A stretch of 64,000 bases of DNA from Sphingomonadales bacterium (GCA_028871475.1 JAGWMZ010000009.1:1-64000), one strand, 5' to 3'. Counted from the stretch's first letter, positions 16,803 through 24,858 are shown. Numbers and translations: made by a program. The notes: generated from the letters alone by a model not told the origin.

Positions 16803-17870
16803 TTATTTGATGATCCGCACTGCGGGGGTAGCGGCAATGGCCCCTGCCCCGCCGCCCAAATGGACCAGGACCTGATCCAGCTCGGAGGTCGGCACGTGCA
16901 ATTGTTCTGCAATCGAATCGCGGGTCACTCGCTCGCGCCACAGCGTCGTGAAAATCTTGGGCCATAGCGCGGACATCTCGCGCTCCAGCCCCTCCGGCTC
17001 TGCCTTGCGGTAGCCGCGTGTCGAGATCTCGATGTTGAGGCTGCGGTTCTGCCAGTCGCTCACCACGCTCAGCTTGTGCAGGCGATAATTGAGTGCGGCG
17101 ACCGACACCCCCCAGCGCTTCTTCGCACGAATCAAATCCGTCACGCTAGTGACATGCCGGATACGGCTGAGTACATCGTCGGATGGCATGAGGAATTCAG
17201 AGGCAAAGCGGTCGGCTTCGCTTTCGGCCTGCTTGCTGTCCTGGGGGGCACCATGGCGGTGCATGACCAGATGGCCCAGCTCATGCGCGGCATCGAAGCG
17301 GCTGCGCTCCGTCGACTTGAAGGTGTTGAGGAAGGCAAAGGGCACTGTATTGCGCCAGCAGGAGAAAGCATCGACCGATTGGGTGTCTTCGCTCAGCGAA
17401 AACACCCTGACGCCTTTGGATTCCAGCAATTTGACCATGCTGGAGATCGGTTGCTGCCCGAGGCCCCAATGGGCCCTCACGATTTGCGCCGCTTCCTCCG
17501 GTGACCCGCCCTCACCGACCTGCGGAACATCGCAAGCCGGCAAATTGAAGCGTTCCGCGATCCAGTCGTGCAGGAGATAGGCAATCACGCCTGCGGACAG
17601 GGCCGCATCGCGTTCCTTGGCCGTCATGGACGACAGGCTTCGGAAGCTGGCCGCGCCCGCGGGCAGTTCGTCAAAATCCTCGGCGAAGAAGAAGGCCTTC
17701 GGAAAATCCAGCGCGCGCGACAAGGCCTCGACCGTTTCGTCTTCCGGCTCGTTGGCCCCATTCTCCAGGCGCGAGATCGTGATCGGTGACACACCGATCG
17801 CGCCTGCCAGCGCACGGGCGGTCAGCTTGCGCCGCTTGCGGCCAAGGATCAGTCTTTGAGCATTGAACAT
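16803..17870 (-). CDS. XRE-family regulator with ImmA/IrrE metallopeptidase domain
   Basis: A 355-residue protein. Residues about 5-60 are an XRE-type helix-turn-helix (LTARALAGAIGVSPITISRL). Residues about 180-260 hold the ImmA/IrrE zinc protease with the HExxH motif in RFDAAHELGHLVMHRHGA and the later conserved ESEADRFASEFLMP. Family members cut repressors or antitoxins on stress and induce mobile elements or DNA-damage genes. The gene lies 8 bases after an upstream gene on the same strand, so the two form an operon, probably autoregulated through the large palindrome in front of that operon. ATG 17870 is the only sensible start. Confidence 0.88.
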   Translation of the reverse strand: MFNAQRLILGRKRRKLTARALAGAIGVSPITISRLENGANEPEDETVEALSRALDFPKAFFFAEDFDELPAGAASFRSLSSMTAKERDAALSAGVIAYLLHDWIAERFNLPACDVPQVGEGGSPEEAAQIVRAHWGLGQQPISSMVKLLESKGVRVFSLSEDTQSVDAFSCWRNTVPFAFLNTFKSTERSRFDAAHELGHLVMHRHGAPQDSKQAESEADRFASEFLMPSDDVLSRIRHVTSVTDLIRAKKRWGVSVAALNYRLHKLSVVSDWQNRSLNIEISTRGYRKAEPEGLEREMSALWPKIFTTLWRERVTRDSIAEQLHVPTSELDQVLVHLGGGAGAIAATPAVRIIK

Positions 17871-17878
17871 GGCATCGA

Positions 17879-18508
17879 TCAGCCCTTGCGGGAGACGTTG
17901 ACCTCATAATCAGCAGGCGGTTCGCCATCATCCGACAGCGTCACGGGATCATCCCATTCGCCGCCCTGTACCAGAAGAATGCGTTCATGGAAGCCGTCGT
18001 ATTGCTCGTCGCTGATCGCGATCGGGCACGAGAGCTCAGCGCGAACGGTCGTGTCATCGGCCTGCACGAACAGGATCCAGGTCATGGCATTGAGCTCTGC
18101 CTTCTCCTGCTCCTTTTCCACTCGATGTTCCGGGAACAGCTCACCCTGTCCGAGTTCGACGGCCCGCGCCGAGGCTGCTCCTTTGCGGTTCGCCGCCAGC
18201 GGGTCCGAAACCGGATCCCCGGCCCTCTCCGCGTTCTGGAACACGACCTTGATGCCAAGGTCAGGATGATAGATCGACTCGATGCCGTCACGCCGACAGA
18301 TCTGCCAGTTCTTCGCATCGAAGGTCCGGCGCAGTTGGGTGGTGCCCGCGATCCATGACAGCAGCCCCGGCGCGCTCAAGGGATGATAGGGAACCACACT
18401 GCGCCGGGCACCGACTGCTGCACGCACGACGTCGAGCAGATCGGCTTTGGTCATGCCAAGCTGCTCAAGACGCGGGACAACTTCGAACTCTTCAGCAAGG
18501 ACCGGCAT
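17879..18508 (-). CDS. hypothetical protein paired with the ImmA/IrrE regulator
   Basis: A 209-residue soluble acidic protein, first gene of a two-gene operon with the XRE-ImmA/IrrE protein. Visible segments include FEVVPRLEQLGMTKADLLDV, VVPYHPLSAPGLLSWIAGT and a middle part with KNWQICRRDGIESIYHPDLG and KVVFQNAERAGD. The tail is rich in Asp and Glu. I do not recognise a family. Given its partner, it is a candidate substrate of the protease (antitoxin-like or repressor-like) or a co-regulator. ATG 18508; no long competing start. The upstream palindrome ends 9 bases before its start codon. Confidence 0.65.
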   Translation of the reverse strand: MPVLAEEFEVVPRLEQLGMTKADLLDVVRAAVGARRSVVPYHPLSAPGLLSWIAGTTQLRRTFDAKNWQICRRDGIESIYHPDLGIKVVFQNAERAGDPVSDPLAANRKGAASARAVELGQGELFPEHRVEKEQEKAELNAMTWILFVQADDTTVRAELSCPIAISDEQYDGFHERILLVQGGEWDDPVTLSDDGEPPADYEVNVSRKG

Positions 18509-18516
18509 ACGCGCAC

Positions 18517-18562
18517 CATGTTAAGTTTTACAGCCTCATATGAGATGGAAAATCTTAACATG
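18517..18562. promoter_or_regulatory. 46-bp nested palindrome, operator of the ImmA/IrrE operon
   Basis: CATGTTAAG (18517-18525) and CTTAACATG (18554-18562) form a perfect 9-bp inverted repeat. Its centre coincides exactly with that of a 10-base palindrome CTCATATGAG (18535-18544); the two 9-base spacers are partly symmetric too (TTTT near AAAA). The structure sits directly in front of the minus-strand operon start at 18508, where an XRE dimer or tetramer would be expected to bind. Confidence 0.7.
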
Positions 18563-19084
18563 TCAAGTAGTGGGCATCAACCGTTCCCCATGCGTCTCGA
18601 TCGATCGGGTGAGCCGAATTACGAGGCGGGTTTGGTCCCTGCCCTCCTCCTTGATCCCTGAAACTTGCGCGATGGCAGTTCGGGTGCGCACTTGTACGAC
18701 ATGACGGAGCCCTCGCGCTTTTCAAGCGCGACCGCGCTCTAGGACCGGCCACCGCAGGCGGTGCCCGGCCCCGGGGCCGCGATGCTTGCGTCCCCGCCTG
18801 ACGGTGACGATCACTGGGCCGAAGATGAAGGGTTGCGTTGGCACCGCGCCAAGGCGCGGTGGCGTTCTTGTGAAGCCTTCCCCTCGACGTGGCGATGGGC
18901 GGCGCTCCCTTATGGGCGAGCCCAGGCGGGCCGCAAGCCAGCCGTGCCGTCTGGCTCCTCCACATGCGTTCCGGCCGGAGGTGCGGCCCGCCTTCGCGGG
19001 CTCGCCCGGCAGGTCGCTGATGCCGCCCACCCCCACGCCGGGGGGAAGCCCGGTGGGGTTTCAGGGTGATGCACGGAGACAGCC
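18563..19084. other. intergenic region between the defence and ICE-like blocks
   Basis: About 520 bases. The first 100 are AT-richer and belong with the operator. From about 18660 GC rises sharply, matching the ArdC block. Open frames exist on both strands here, as expected by chance at such GC, but none has a ribosome site or protein-like content. The composition change suggests a junction between separately acquired segments. Confidence 0.4.
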
Positions 19085-20170
19085 ATGCGTCAGGACATCC
19101 AGCGTCGCGCCAAGGGCAAGGTCGGGATCGGGGGTTCAGCCGCCGATGCCACCGGAGCGCGCAGCACGCAGCATCAGCCCGATTCGCAGCAGCACCAGAC
19201 CCAGCGGGCCAATCTCTATGATGAGGTCACGGCCCGGATCGTTGGGGAACTCGAGGCGGGGCGCTTTCCATGGGTTCAGCCTTGGGGGCGTCCTGTCGGG
19301 GTTGATTGTGGCGGGGATGGGAGTGCGGCCTCAGGGTCCGGTGTTTGCCCCGGCCTACCGCGCAATGCGCTGACCGGGCGCAGCTATTCCGGGATCAATG
19401 TGCTGATCCTGTGGGGCGCGGTAATCGAACAGGCCTATCCCTCGCAAAGCTGGCTCACCTTCCGGCAGGCGCTGGAGGCGGGCGGCCATGTGCGCAAGGG
19501 TGAGCAGGGCGTCACCGTGGTCTATGCCGACCGCTTCACCCCCGAGGCCGAGAAGGCGCGGGCGCGCGAGAGCGGCGAGGATGCGCGGACGGTGCCCTTT
19601 TTGAAGCGCTTCACCGTGTTCAACGTGGCGCAATGCGAAGGGCTGCGCGATGGGCTGACCGGCGATCCGGCACCCTTGCCCGAGCGGCAGATTGTGCCGG
19701 TGGCCGAGGCGGTGGTGGCCGCCTCCGGGGTGGATGTCCGCATCGGCGGGGACAAGGCCTTCTATGTGCCGTCTGCCGACTATGTGCAGGTGCCGCCGCA
19801 ACCGGCCTTCTTCGATCAGATCAATTTCTACCGGACGGTGCTGCATGAACTGACCCATGCGACCGGCCATGCCTCCCGGCTGGGGCGTGACCTCAGGAAT
19901 CCCTTCGGCTCCAAGGACTATGCCCGCGAGGAACTGATCGCGGAAATGGGGTCGGCCTTCCTCTGCGCCGCGCTGGGCATTGTGCCGACCGTGCGCCATG
20001 CCGATTATCTCGGCTCATGGCTCGAGGTGCTGCGCGAGGACAATCGGGCGATGTTCCGCGCGGCCAGTGCGGCAAGCAAGGCGGCGGACTGGCTGCTGGC
20101 ACGCCATGCCGAGGTGGCGGGCGCGGGGATGGGTGGTCTGACGACCAGCGACGGGAGGGCGGCGGCATGA
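19085..20170 (+). CDS. ArdC-family antirestriction protein / zincin-like metallopeptidase
   Basis: A 361-residue protein. After a low-complexity start (residues 1-40, Gln-rich) comes the ArdC N-terminal ssDNA-binding domain (LYDEVTARIVGELEAGRFPW, W-x-x-P-W-G; ALTGRSYSGINVLILW; SWLTFRQALEAGGHVRKGEQ). The C-terminal half is a zincin-like peptidase with HExxH in FYRTVLHELTHATGHASRLG and EELIAEMGSAFLC. ArdC proteins of conjugative plasmids shield incoming single-stranded DNA from restriction. It is first of a run with DUF2958, ParB-like and sigma-like genes, typical of plasmids and ICEs in sphingomonads. The start at 19085 gives a slightly long N-terminus; a later start is possible. Confidence 0.9.
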   Translation: MRQDIQRRAKGKVGIGGSAADATGARSTQHQPDSQQHQTQRANLYDEVTARIVGELEAGRFPWVQPWGRPVGVDCGGDGSAASGSGVCPGLPRNALTGRSYSGINVLILWGAVIEQAYPSQSWLTFRQALEAGGHVRKGEQGVTVVYADRFTPEAEKARARESGEDARTVPFLKRFTVFNVAQCEGLRDGLTGDPAPLPERQIVPVAEAVVAASGVDVRIGGDKAFYVPSADYVQVPPQPAFFDQINFYRTVLHELTHATGHASRLGRDLRNPFGSKDYAREELIAEMGSAFLCAALGIVPTVRHADYLGSWLEVLREDNRAMFRAASAASKAADWLLARHAEVAGAGMGGLTTSDGRAAA

Positions 20171-20574
20171 TCCTCCTGCCCGAGCCGCTGCGCGTGGCGC
20201 TCTGCGTCAACACCGGCCATCGCCTTGTCGCCCTGCGCGACGGCAGGCCCGAGCCCGATCCGGTCCCCTTGCTCAAGCTGTTCAACCCGGTGGGGGCGGC
20301 GATCTGGCTGGCCACCGAACTGGGCGAGGATGGCGATACGCTGTTTGGCTTGGCCGATCTGGGCTTTGGCTGCCCGGAGCTGGGGTCCTTCAGCCTGCTG
20401 GAGATCGCCTCCGTACGCCTGCCCTTTGGCCTGCGGATCGAGCGCGATCTGCATTTCTCCAGTCCTCATCCTCTGTCGGTCTGGGCCGATGCGGCCCGCC
20501 AGATGGGGTCGATTGCTCAGGCAGACATCGCCCTGCGCCGTTTGGGCGCAGCCCCTGTTTCGCGGCCCCATTGA
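20167..20574 (+). CDS. DUF2958 domain protein
   Basis: A 135-residue protein starting at an ATGA overlap with ardC. It has the whole DUF2958 pattern: LLPEPLRVALCVNTG, the core VPLLKLFNPVGAAIWLATEL, DTLFGLADLGFGCPELGSFS, then LGLRIERDLHF-like FGLRIERDLHFSSPHPLSVW. The family is found next to ArdC genes on plasmids and integrative elements; its biochemical role is not known. The spacing implies co-translation with ardC, and so a possible role in establishment of the element in a new host. Length is normal for the family. Confidence 0.88.
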   Translation: MILLPEPLRVALCVNTGHRLVALRDGRPEPDPVPLLKLFNPVGAAIWLATELGEDGDTLFGLADLGFGCPELGSFSLLEIASVRLPFGLRIERDLHFSSPHPLSVWADAARQMGSIAQADIALRRLGAAPVSRPH

Positions 20575-20620
20575 GGGCATTCGCGAGAAACGCGGGCGGG
20601 CGTTTTCCCGTCCAATCAAA

Positions 20621-20660
20621 GCCGGTTCGCAGGAAGGATCGCACAATCTCGCGAACCGGC
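20621..20660 (+). promoter_or_regulatory. inverted repeat in the parB-like leader
   Basis: GCCGGTTCGC (20621-20630) and GCGAACCGGC (20651-20660), a perfect 10-bp inverted repeat with a 20-base spacer, ending 20 bases before the ParB-like ATG. It could be an operator, a centromere-like site bound by the ParB-like protein, or an RNA hairpin limiting translation. Confidence 0.55.
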
Positions 20661-20680
20661 ACTCGCTTGGAGTACGGAAT

Positions 20681-22471
20681 ATGAAACTCGACTTTATCGA
20701 TCTTGGCAAGCTCTGCGTCAGCAAGGCCAACATGCGTTATGCGAAGAAAGCGCCCGATGTCTCCGACATCCTGCCCACCGTCCGGCGGCGCGGGGTGATC
20801 GTGCCCATCCTCGTGCGGGCCAATTGTGCGCCGGGGGCCTTCGAGATCGTCGCAGGCGCAAGGCGGTTTCATGCTGCCGCGCTGGTGGCGCAGGAGCGGC
20901 AGGCCGAGGGGCAGGAGGCAGAGCCCATGCCCTGCGCGATCCTTGAGGCGGGCGATGATGCCGACGCCATCGAGGCCTCGCTGATCGAGAACAGCGCGCG
21001 GCTCGATCCCGACGAGGTAACCCGCTGGGAATGCTTTGTCCGGCTGGTCAGGGAAGGCCGCAGCGTCGCTGACCTCTCGACCACCTTCGGCCTGCCCGAG
21101 GTCGGGGTGAAGCGCATCCTTGCTCTGGGCAATCTCCTGCCCCGCATCCGCGACCTCTACCGCAAGGACCGGATCGATGGTCCCACCATCCGCCATCTGA
21201 CCATGGCCAGCAAGCGGCAGCAGCGCGAATGGCTGGCGCTGTTCGATGACCCCGACTCGCACGCCCCCTGCGGCTATCACCTCAAGGCATGGTTGCTGGG
21301 CGGGCAGTCGATCCCGGTCAAGCACGCCCTGTTCGACACCGAAGGCATGACCGGGATCATTGCCGACCTGTTCGGCGAAGATCGCTACTTTGCCGAGCCG
21401 CAAACCTTCTGGACCGCGCAGAACGAAGCCATCGAAACGCGCCGCGCTGCCTATCTCGAGGCCGGGTGGAGCGAGGTGGTGATCGTCCCGCCCAGCGATC
21501 ATTTCCACCCGTGGGAGCATGAGAAGGCCCCCAAACGCAAGGGTGGGCGCGTCTATATCGACGTGCGCGGCAGCGGCGAGGTGACCGTCCATGAGGGCTA
21601 TGTCACCAGCAAGGAGGCGCGCCGCATCGAGCGGGGCGACACCGTGACGGCGATCGAAAAACCCAATCGCCCCGAGATCACCGGCACGATGCAAGGTTAC
21701 ATTGACCTGCATCGCCATGCTGCGTTGCGGGCTGCGTTGATCGATCATACAGGCGTGGCCCTGCGGCTGATGGTGGCCCATGCCATCGCCGGATCGTCGC
21801 TGTGGTCAGTCAGGATCGAACCCCAGACCACGCGCCATGACGCGATTCGCGAGAGTGTCGAGAACAGTAAAGGCGAAGCGGACTTCGATGCCGCGCGGCG
21901 CAGGATTCTGGCTTTGCTGGGGTTCTCGTCGGAGGAACCCACTGTGTCGGGCGGGACGGCTGACACCTCCGGGCAGGGGAGCAATCTGTTGGCGGTCTTT
22001 GCGCGCCTGTTGACCCTGACCGATGAACACGTGCTGTCGATCATCCCCGTGGTGATGGGCGAGACGCTGGCGAGCGGCAGCGCGATCATCGAGGCGGTGG
22101 GCCGGCATATCGGCATGGATATGGCGCCCTACTGGCAGGCCGATGATGCCTTCTTCGAGGTGATTCGGGATCGCGAGGTGCTCACGGTGATGGTGGGCGA
22201 GGTCGCAGGCGATGTTGTGGCAAAAGCCAATGCCGGGGAAAAGGCCAAGGTCCTCAAGTCCATCATCCGCAATCATCTTGAGGGTGCCGAGGGGCGCGAG
22301 AAGCGTGACGGCTGGGTGCCGCGCTGGATGGCTTTCCCGCCCTCAGCCTACACCACGCGGGGCGGCGTGGGCACGGTGGATCAGGCCATCAGAGCTGCCG
22401 CGTCCGTCCTGCCTGTGGAGGACGAAAGCGGGGAAGACGATCAGGCCCCGTCGTTGGAGGCGGCGGCATGA
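20681..22471 (+). CDS. ParB/RepB-like partition protein of an integrative element
   Basis: A 596-residue protein. Residues about 10-110 form a ParB N-terminal domain (the VPILVRANCAPGAFEIVAGARRF region, with the G-A-R-R motif in which ParB proteins bind CTP; then EASLIENSARLDPDEVTRWE, the usual ENxxR-like box). Residues about 115-180 form the HTH (VADLSTTFGLPEVGVKRILA). The remaining 400 residues are a long C-terminal region seen in ICE-borne ParB homologues, of unknown role. GGAG precedes the ATG at 20681. No parA is adjacent, so it may regulate rather than partition. Part of the ardC operon, ending in an ATGA overlap with the next gene. Confidence 0.88.
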   Translation: MKLDFIDLGKLCVSKANMRYAKKAPDVSDILPTVRRRGVIVPILVRANCAPGAFEIVAGARRFHAAALVAQERQAEGQEAEPMPCAILEAGDDADAIEASLIENSARLDPDEVTRWECFVRLVREGRSVADLSTTFGLPEVGVKRILALGNLLPRIRDLYRKDRIDGPTIRHLTMASKRQQREWLALFDDPDSHAPCGYHLKAWLLGGQSIPVKHALFDTEGMTGIIADLFGEDRYFAEPQTFWTAQNEAIETRRAAYLEAGWSEVVIVPPSDHFHPWEHEKAPKRKGGRVYIDVRGSGEVTVHEGYVTSKEARRIERGDTVTAIEKPNRPEITGTMQGYIDLHRHAALRAALIDHTGVALRLMVAHAIAGSSLWSVRIEPQTTRHDAIRESVENSKGEADFDAARRRILALLGFSSEEPTVSGGTADTSGQGSNLLAVFARLLTLTDEHVLSIIPVVMGETLASGSAIIEAVGRHIGMDMAPYWQADDAFFEVIRDREVLTVMVGEVAGDVVAKANAGEKAKVLKSIIRNHLEGAEGREKRDGWVPRWMAFPPSAYTTRGGVGTVDQAIRAAASVLPVEDESGEDDQAPSLEAAA

Positions 22472-22665
22472 CGCCCGACCGGGAAAGACTGGTGGCGGCG
22501 CTGGATCAACTCCCGATGGTGCCGCGCCTTGTCTATCTGTTGGCTGCCAAGGATGGCATGAACCATGCCGATATTGCCTTCCGTCTTGGTCTGTCGGTGA
22601 AGGAGATCGAGGCCCATCTAGCTGATGCTCTCGCCCAGTTGGCGGCTGTACTGGACGATCCGTAA
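22468..22665 (+). CDS. small sigma-70 region 4-like HTH protein
   Basis: A 65-residue protein starting inside the ParB-like stop codon (ATGA). The body, LDQLPMVPRLVYLLAAKDGM followed by NHADIAFRLGLSVKEIEAHL and ADALAQLAAVL, is a sigma-factor region 4.2 helix-turn-helix without any region 2, so it cannot be a complete sigma factor. It may be a DNA-binding regulator or a cofactor for polymerase. Last gene of the ardC operon; a strong terminator follows. Confidence 0.75.
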   Translation: MTPDRERLVAALDQLPMVPRLVYLLAAKDGMNHADIAFRLGLSVKEIEAHLADALAQLAAVLDDP

Positions 22666-22712
22666 GGGCGTTTGAGCAGACTCTCCCCAGGCTTCCTATC
22701 CGACAACGCATG

Positions 22713-22743
22713 AGCCCCTTGAGCGCGCCTCAGGGGGCTTTTG
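22713..22743 (+). terminator. intrinsic terminator of the ardC-parB operon
   Basis: AGCCCC-T-TGAG, loop, CTCA-G-GGGGCT, then TTTT. The stem is GC-rich with a U-tract. It overlaps the 3' end of the convergent DUF6429 gene, whose stop codon lies inside the hairpin. Confidence 0.75.
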
Positions 22744-23032
22744 CTTGCCCGTTCTCGCCCTCCATTTCGGCCTGATGCTCGAGACGCGCAAAGAGCCGGT
22801 AGAAGGCTTCTTCGCAGCGTTGCCGTCCTTCCTCCGTGAGCAGCACCGATCTGGCCTTTCCGAGGGGATCGAAGATTAGTTCTTTGTCGTGGAGCCTGCC
22901 CAAAACCTCCCAGTCGAAGGACTTCCACGCACGCCAAACCGGGATCGGGCCGCTGTCTCGGTGCAGCGTGAGATAGAGCAGTGCGAGCACCGCCTCGTCG
23001 ATCAGATTTGGGTCAATCTCCGGCCTGTGCAT
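22730..23032 (-). CDS. DUF6429 family protein
   Basis: A 100-residue protein with the family pattern IDEAVLALLYLTLH, RAWKSFDWEVLGRLHDKELI, ARSVLLTEEGRQRCEEAFYR. DUF6429 proteins are common in alphaproteobacteria near transposases and integrative elements, and have no known function; the fold looks like a winged helix (helices then a hairpin). The ATG is at 23032, just after its promoter-containing gap. Convergent with the ParB-like operon. The stop codon is part of that operon's terminator hairpin, so both ends may share one structure. Confidence 0.85.
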   Translation of the reverse strand: MHRPEIDPNLIDEAVLALLYLTLHRDSGPIPVWRAWKSFDWEVLGRLHDKELIFDPLGKARSVLLTEEGRQRCEEAFYRLFARLEHQAEMEGENGQAKAP

Positions 23033-23405
23033 GGGGGCCTCCGTGGCCTTTGTGGATCACCAATCGGCGAGGAATTCTAGCACGCGGGGGCGGTGTTGAC
23101 CTCCAATTTATCCCAATGGCCTCGGTCGCTTGGCGAACAACGGACGCGATGCTATGCTGCTCGGGCGTTGCGCAAAAGGCGGCGCCGGGACTGGTAATCC
23201 CGACAAGAGAAGCAACTCGGAATCCATGATTTCCGGGGTGCCGTCGTGCATGTCCAGCCCGCAAGGGTAAAGACGGCGGCGGGTGTCTCTTGTCATCTTA
23301 CCAGCCCCGGTTCCTCCCGCGCCCAGCGCGCGGGAGTTTCGGGACGTAATACCGCATCAGTCCCTCGCTTCCGCCAACCCGCCGTGATGCGGAATGGAGG
23401 TGCGT
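23033..23405. other. intergenic region with hairpin
   Basis: About 370 bases without a supported gene. It includes the promoter region for the minus-strand DUF6429 gene and, at 23314-23336, a perfect hairpin CTCCCGCGC-CCAGC-GCGCGGGAG followed by TTTC, which could stop plus-strand transcripts. A shorter repeat, CGGGA-CTGGTAA-TCCCG, is near 23190. Confidence 0.45.
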
Positions 23406-23999
23406 ATGGATACCATGGCTTCCACGCCCAGACCCAAGCTCGCCCGCCGCAGGAAGGGGCGCAGGGGCGTCAACCTGCTGCATCTCGGGATCGCCACGAG
23501 AGACGCCTCACTCGCCGAACTTTTCGACAGCCTGAGCGATCCACCCATCGATCTGGCCCCGACGCCCGAAGGCGACGAGACCAGCGAAGGTCGCTACGAG
23601 AACGCCGAGGCGTTTTTCCCGCGCCTTGGCCCAAGATTGGCCCCCGACATGAGCGATGTCTATTACAAGGCCGGGATCACCGCTCAACTTGCTCTCTCCG
23701 CCCACCTCCTGAAGGTAGGCTTTCCCGACCGCTGGTGTGCCCAGCGCATCGGACATCGGGTGGCCCATTCGCTGGCCTATGCCAACGCCACGGGACTGGA
23801 TCATCGTTGCCCGGACATGGCCCACCTGGCCGCCGCGCTGACCCCCTATTGGCGATGGAACGGGCAGAGCATTCATCACTATGGTTCTCCCAAGGATCCC
23901 GGTTTCAGCGTCGAGGAGGTGAGTTCCCTGCTGCGGGCTTTGCTTGCACAAGTGCGCATTGTCACGGGATACGAACTGATCAACGATGACCTTGCCTGA
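23406..23999 (+). CDS. hypothetical protein, accessory
   Basis: A 197-residue soluble protein with a basic N-terminus (PRPKLARRRKGRRG), a middle part with EAFFPRLGPRLAPDMSDVYY, AQLALSAHLLKVGFPDRWCA, and a C-terminus with HLAAALTPYWRWN and LLRALLAQVRIVTGYELIND. I do not recognise a family. GGAGG precedes the ATG at 23406 with good spacing, and composition matches the ardC block, so it is probably expressed. It lies between DUF6429 and the integration module. Confidence 0.6.
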   Translation: MDTMASTPRPKLARRRKGRRGVNLLHLGIATRDASLAELFDSLSDPPIDLAPTPEGDETSEGRYENAEAFFPRLGPRLAPDMSDVYYKAGITAQLALSAHLLKVGFPDRWCAQRIGHRVAHSLAYANATGLDHRCPDMAHLAAALTPYWRWNGQSIHHYGSPKDPGFSVEEVSSLLRALLAQVRIVTGYELINDDLA

Positions 24000-24603
24000 C
24001 TCGGGTCCGGCACGCTTGTTCCGCCCAGTCGGTTGGTTGGAGGCAGCGCGCCGGTCTTTTTGAAAAGGGATTCTGTCGCGGTGACAGCATCAAAGTCAGC
24101 GCTCGCGTTGGGGCACGGCGGGGATTTCACGGCCGCGTGCTTTGGAGCGGTTCTGCCTCATCCACCGGGCGACCTCACTGCCGTTCAGCCGCGATTCGAC
24201 GAGGTAGAAAAATCAGCCTTTTGGCCGCCGATTGGTGCTTTGACGGGGCGCATTCGCAGGCTCATGCGAAAGGCCAGACGCACGCCGGAAAAGGCGTAAG
24301 TTGTAATGCACCCCACGCACGGGTGCTGCACCGATTTTATTCAGGAAAATCATAGAACTACAATGGCATCCATGGCTGCCACCGTTTCTGCATCTGTGGC
24401 AGCCACGGCTGCCCAGCTCACCGGAAAACTCGCCAACCCATTGAAGATGAAAGGCTATAAATTGGCAGCCATGGCTGCCAGCATTGATCTGCTCAATTGA
24501 TAAGCAATGCCGAAGGCTGCACGACCTGCGGCCAGCAAAAATTGGCTTATTCTCTTGTAAGCGCAATGCTATGATGCCTGAGTGGCGGGCAGACCATTGC
24601 GAA
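24000..24603. other. intergenic region upstream of the AlpA-like gene
   Basis: About 600 bases. Contains the palindromic repeats listed separately and falls in GC towards the AlpA-like gene. One small frame (24363-24500, 45 residues, MASMAATVSASVAATAAQL and so on) spans these repeats and shows a weak 11-residue periodicity, but it lacks a well-placed ribosome site. No other gene is supported. Confidence 0.4.
24365..24479. repeat. three palindromic 16-mers spaced in multiples of 33 bp
   Basis: GGCATCCATGGCTGCC (24365-24380), GGCAGCCACGGCTGCC (24398-24413) and GGCAGCCATGGCTGCC (24464-24479). The third is a perfect palindrome; the first two differ from it by one base each. Starts are 33 and 66 bases apart, about three helical turns per unit, with no clear copy at the missing middle position. 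They look like iteron-type binding sites for a dimeric protein of the island's integration or regulation module. Confidence 0.6.
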
Positions 24604-24858
24604 ATGGATGCCCTTATGAATTCGTTCCTCCCCCCTAAGCCCGAAACTGACGCCCGAATTTCCGCACCAGCTACCGGCCCGAAACCTCTGACGGTCCGTA
24701 TCCCGGAAGCCGCTCGAATGACCGGTCTGGGCCGCACGAAGCTCTATGATCTGATCGCATCCGGTGACATAGCGGTGGTCAAAATCGGCAGAGCAACCCT
24801 CATTACGATGGCAAGCATCGAGGCGCTTCTGGAGCGTTGCGGGCAAAGCCGACCCTAG
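24604..24858 (+). CDS. AlpA/excisionase-like HTH protein
   Basis: An 84-residue protein. The C-terminal 55 residues are a MerR-like HTH_17 domain: LTVRIPEAARMTGLGRTKLY, DLIASGDIAVVKIGRATLIT, ending ASIEALLERC. Such small proteins act as excisionases (recombination directionality factors) or as activators of integrase genes in P4-type islands. It converges with the integrase gene, overlapping it by 4 bases. Several in-frame ATGs exist (24571, 24604, 24616); none has a strong ribosome site, and 24604 is a compromise. Confidence 0.8.
   Translation: MDALMNSFLPPKPETDARISAPATGPKPLTVRIPEAARMTGLGRTKLYDLIASGDIAVVKIGRATLITMASIEALLERCGQSRP

Noticed and set aside
18786..19373. Plus-strand frame of 195 codons before and into ardC
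   Set aside because: Pro/Arg-rich, out of frame with ardC, no ribosome site. The first part lies in high-GC sequence where open frames are expected.
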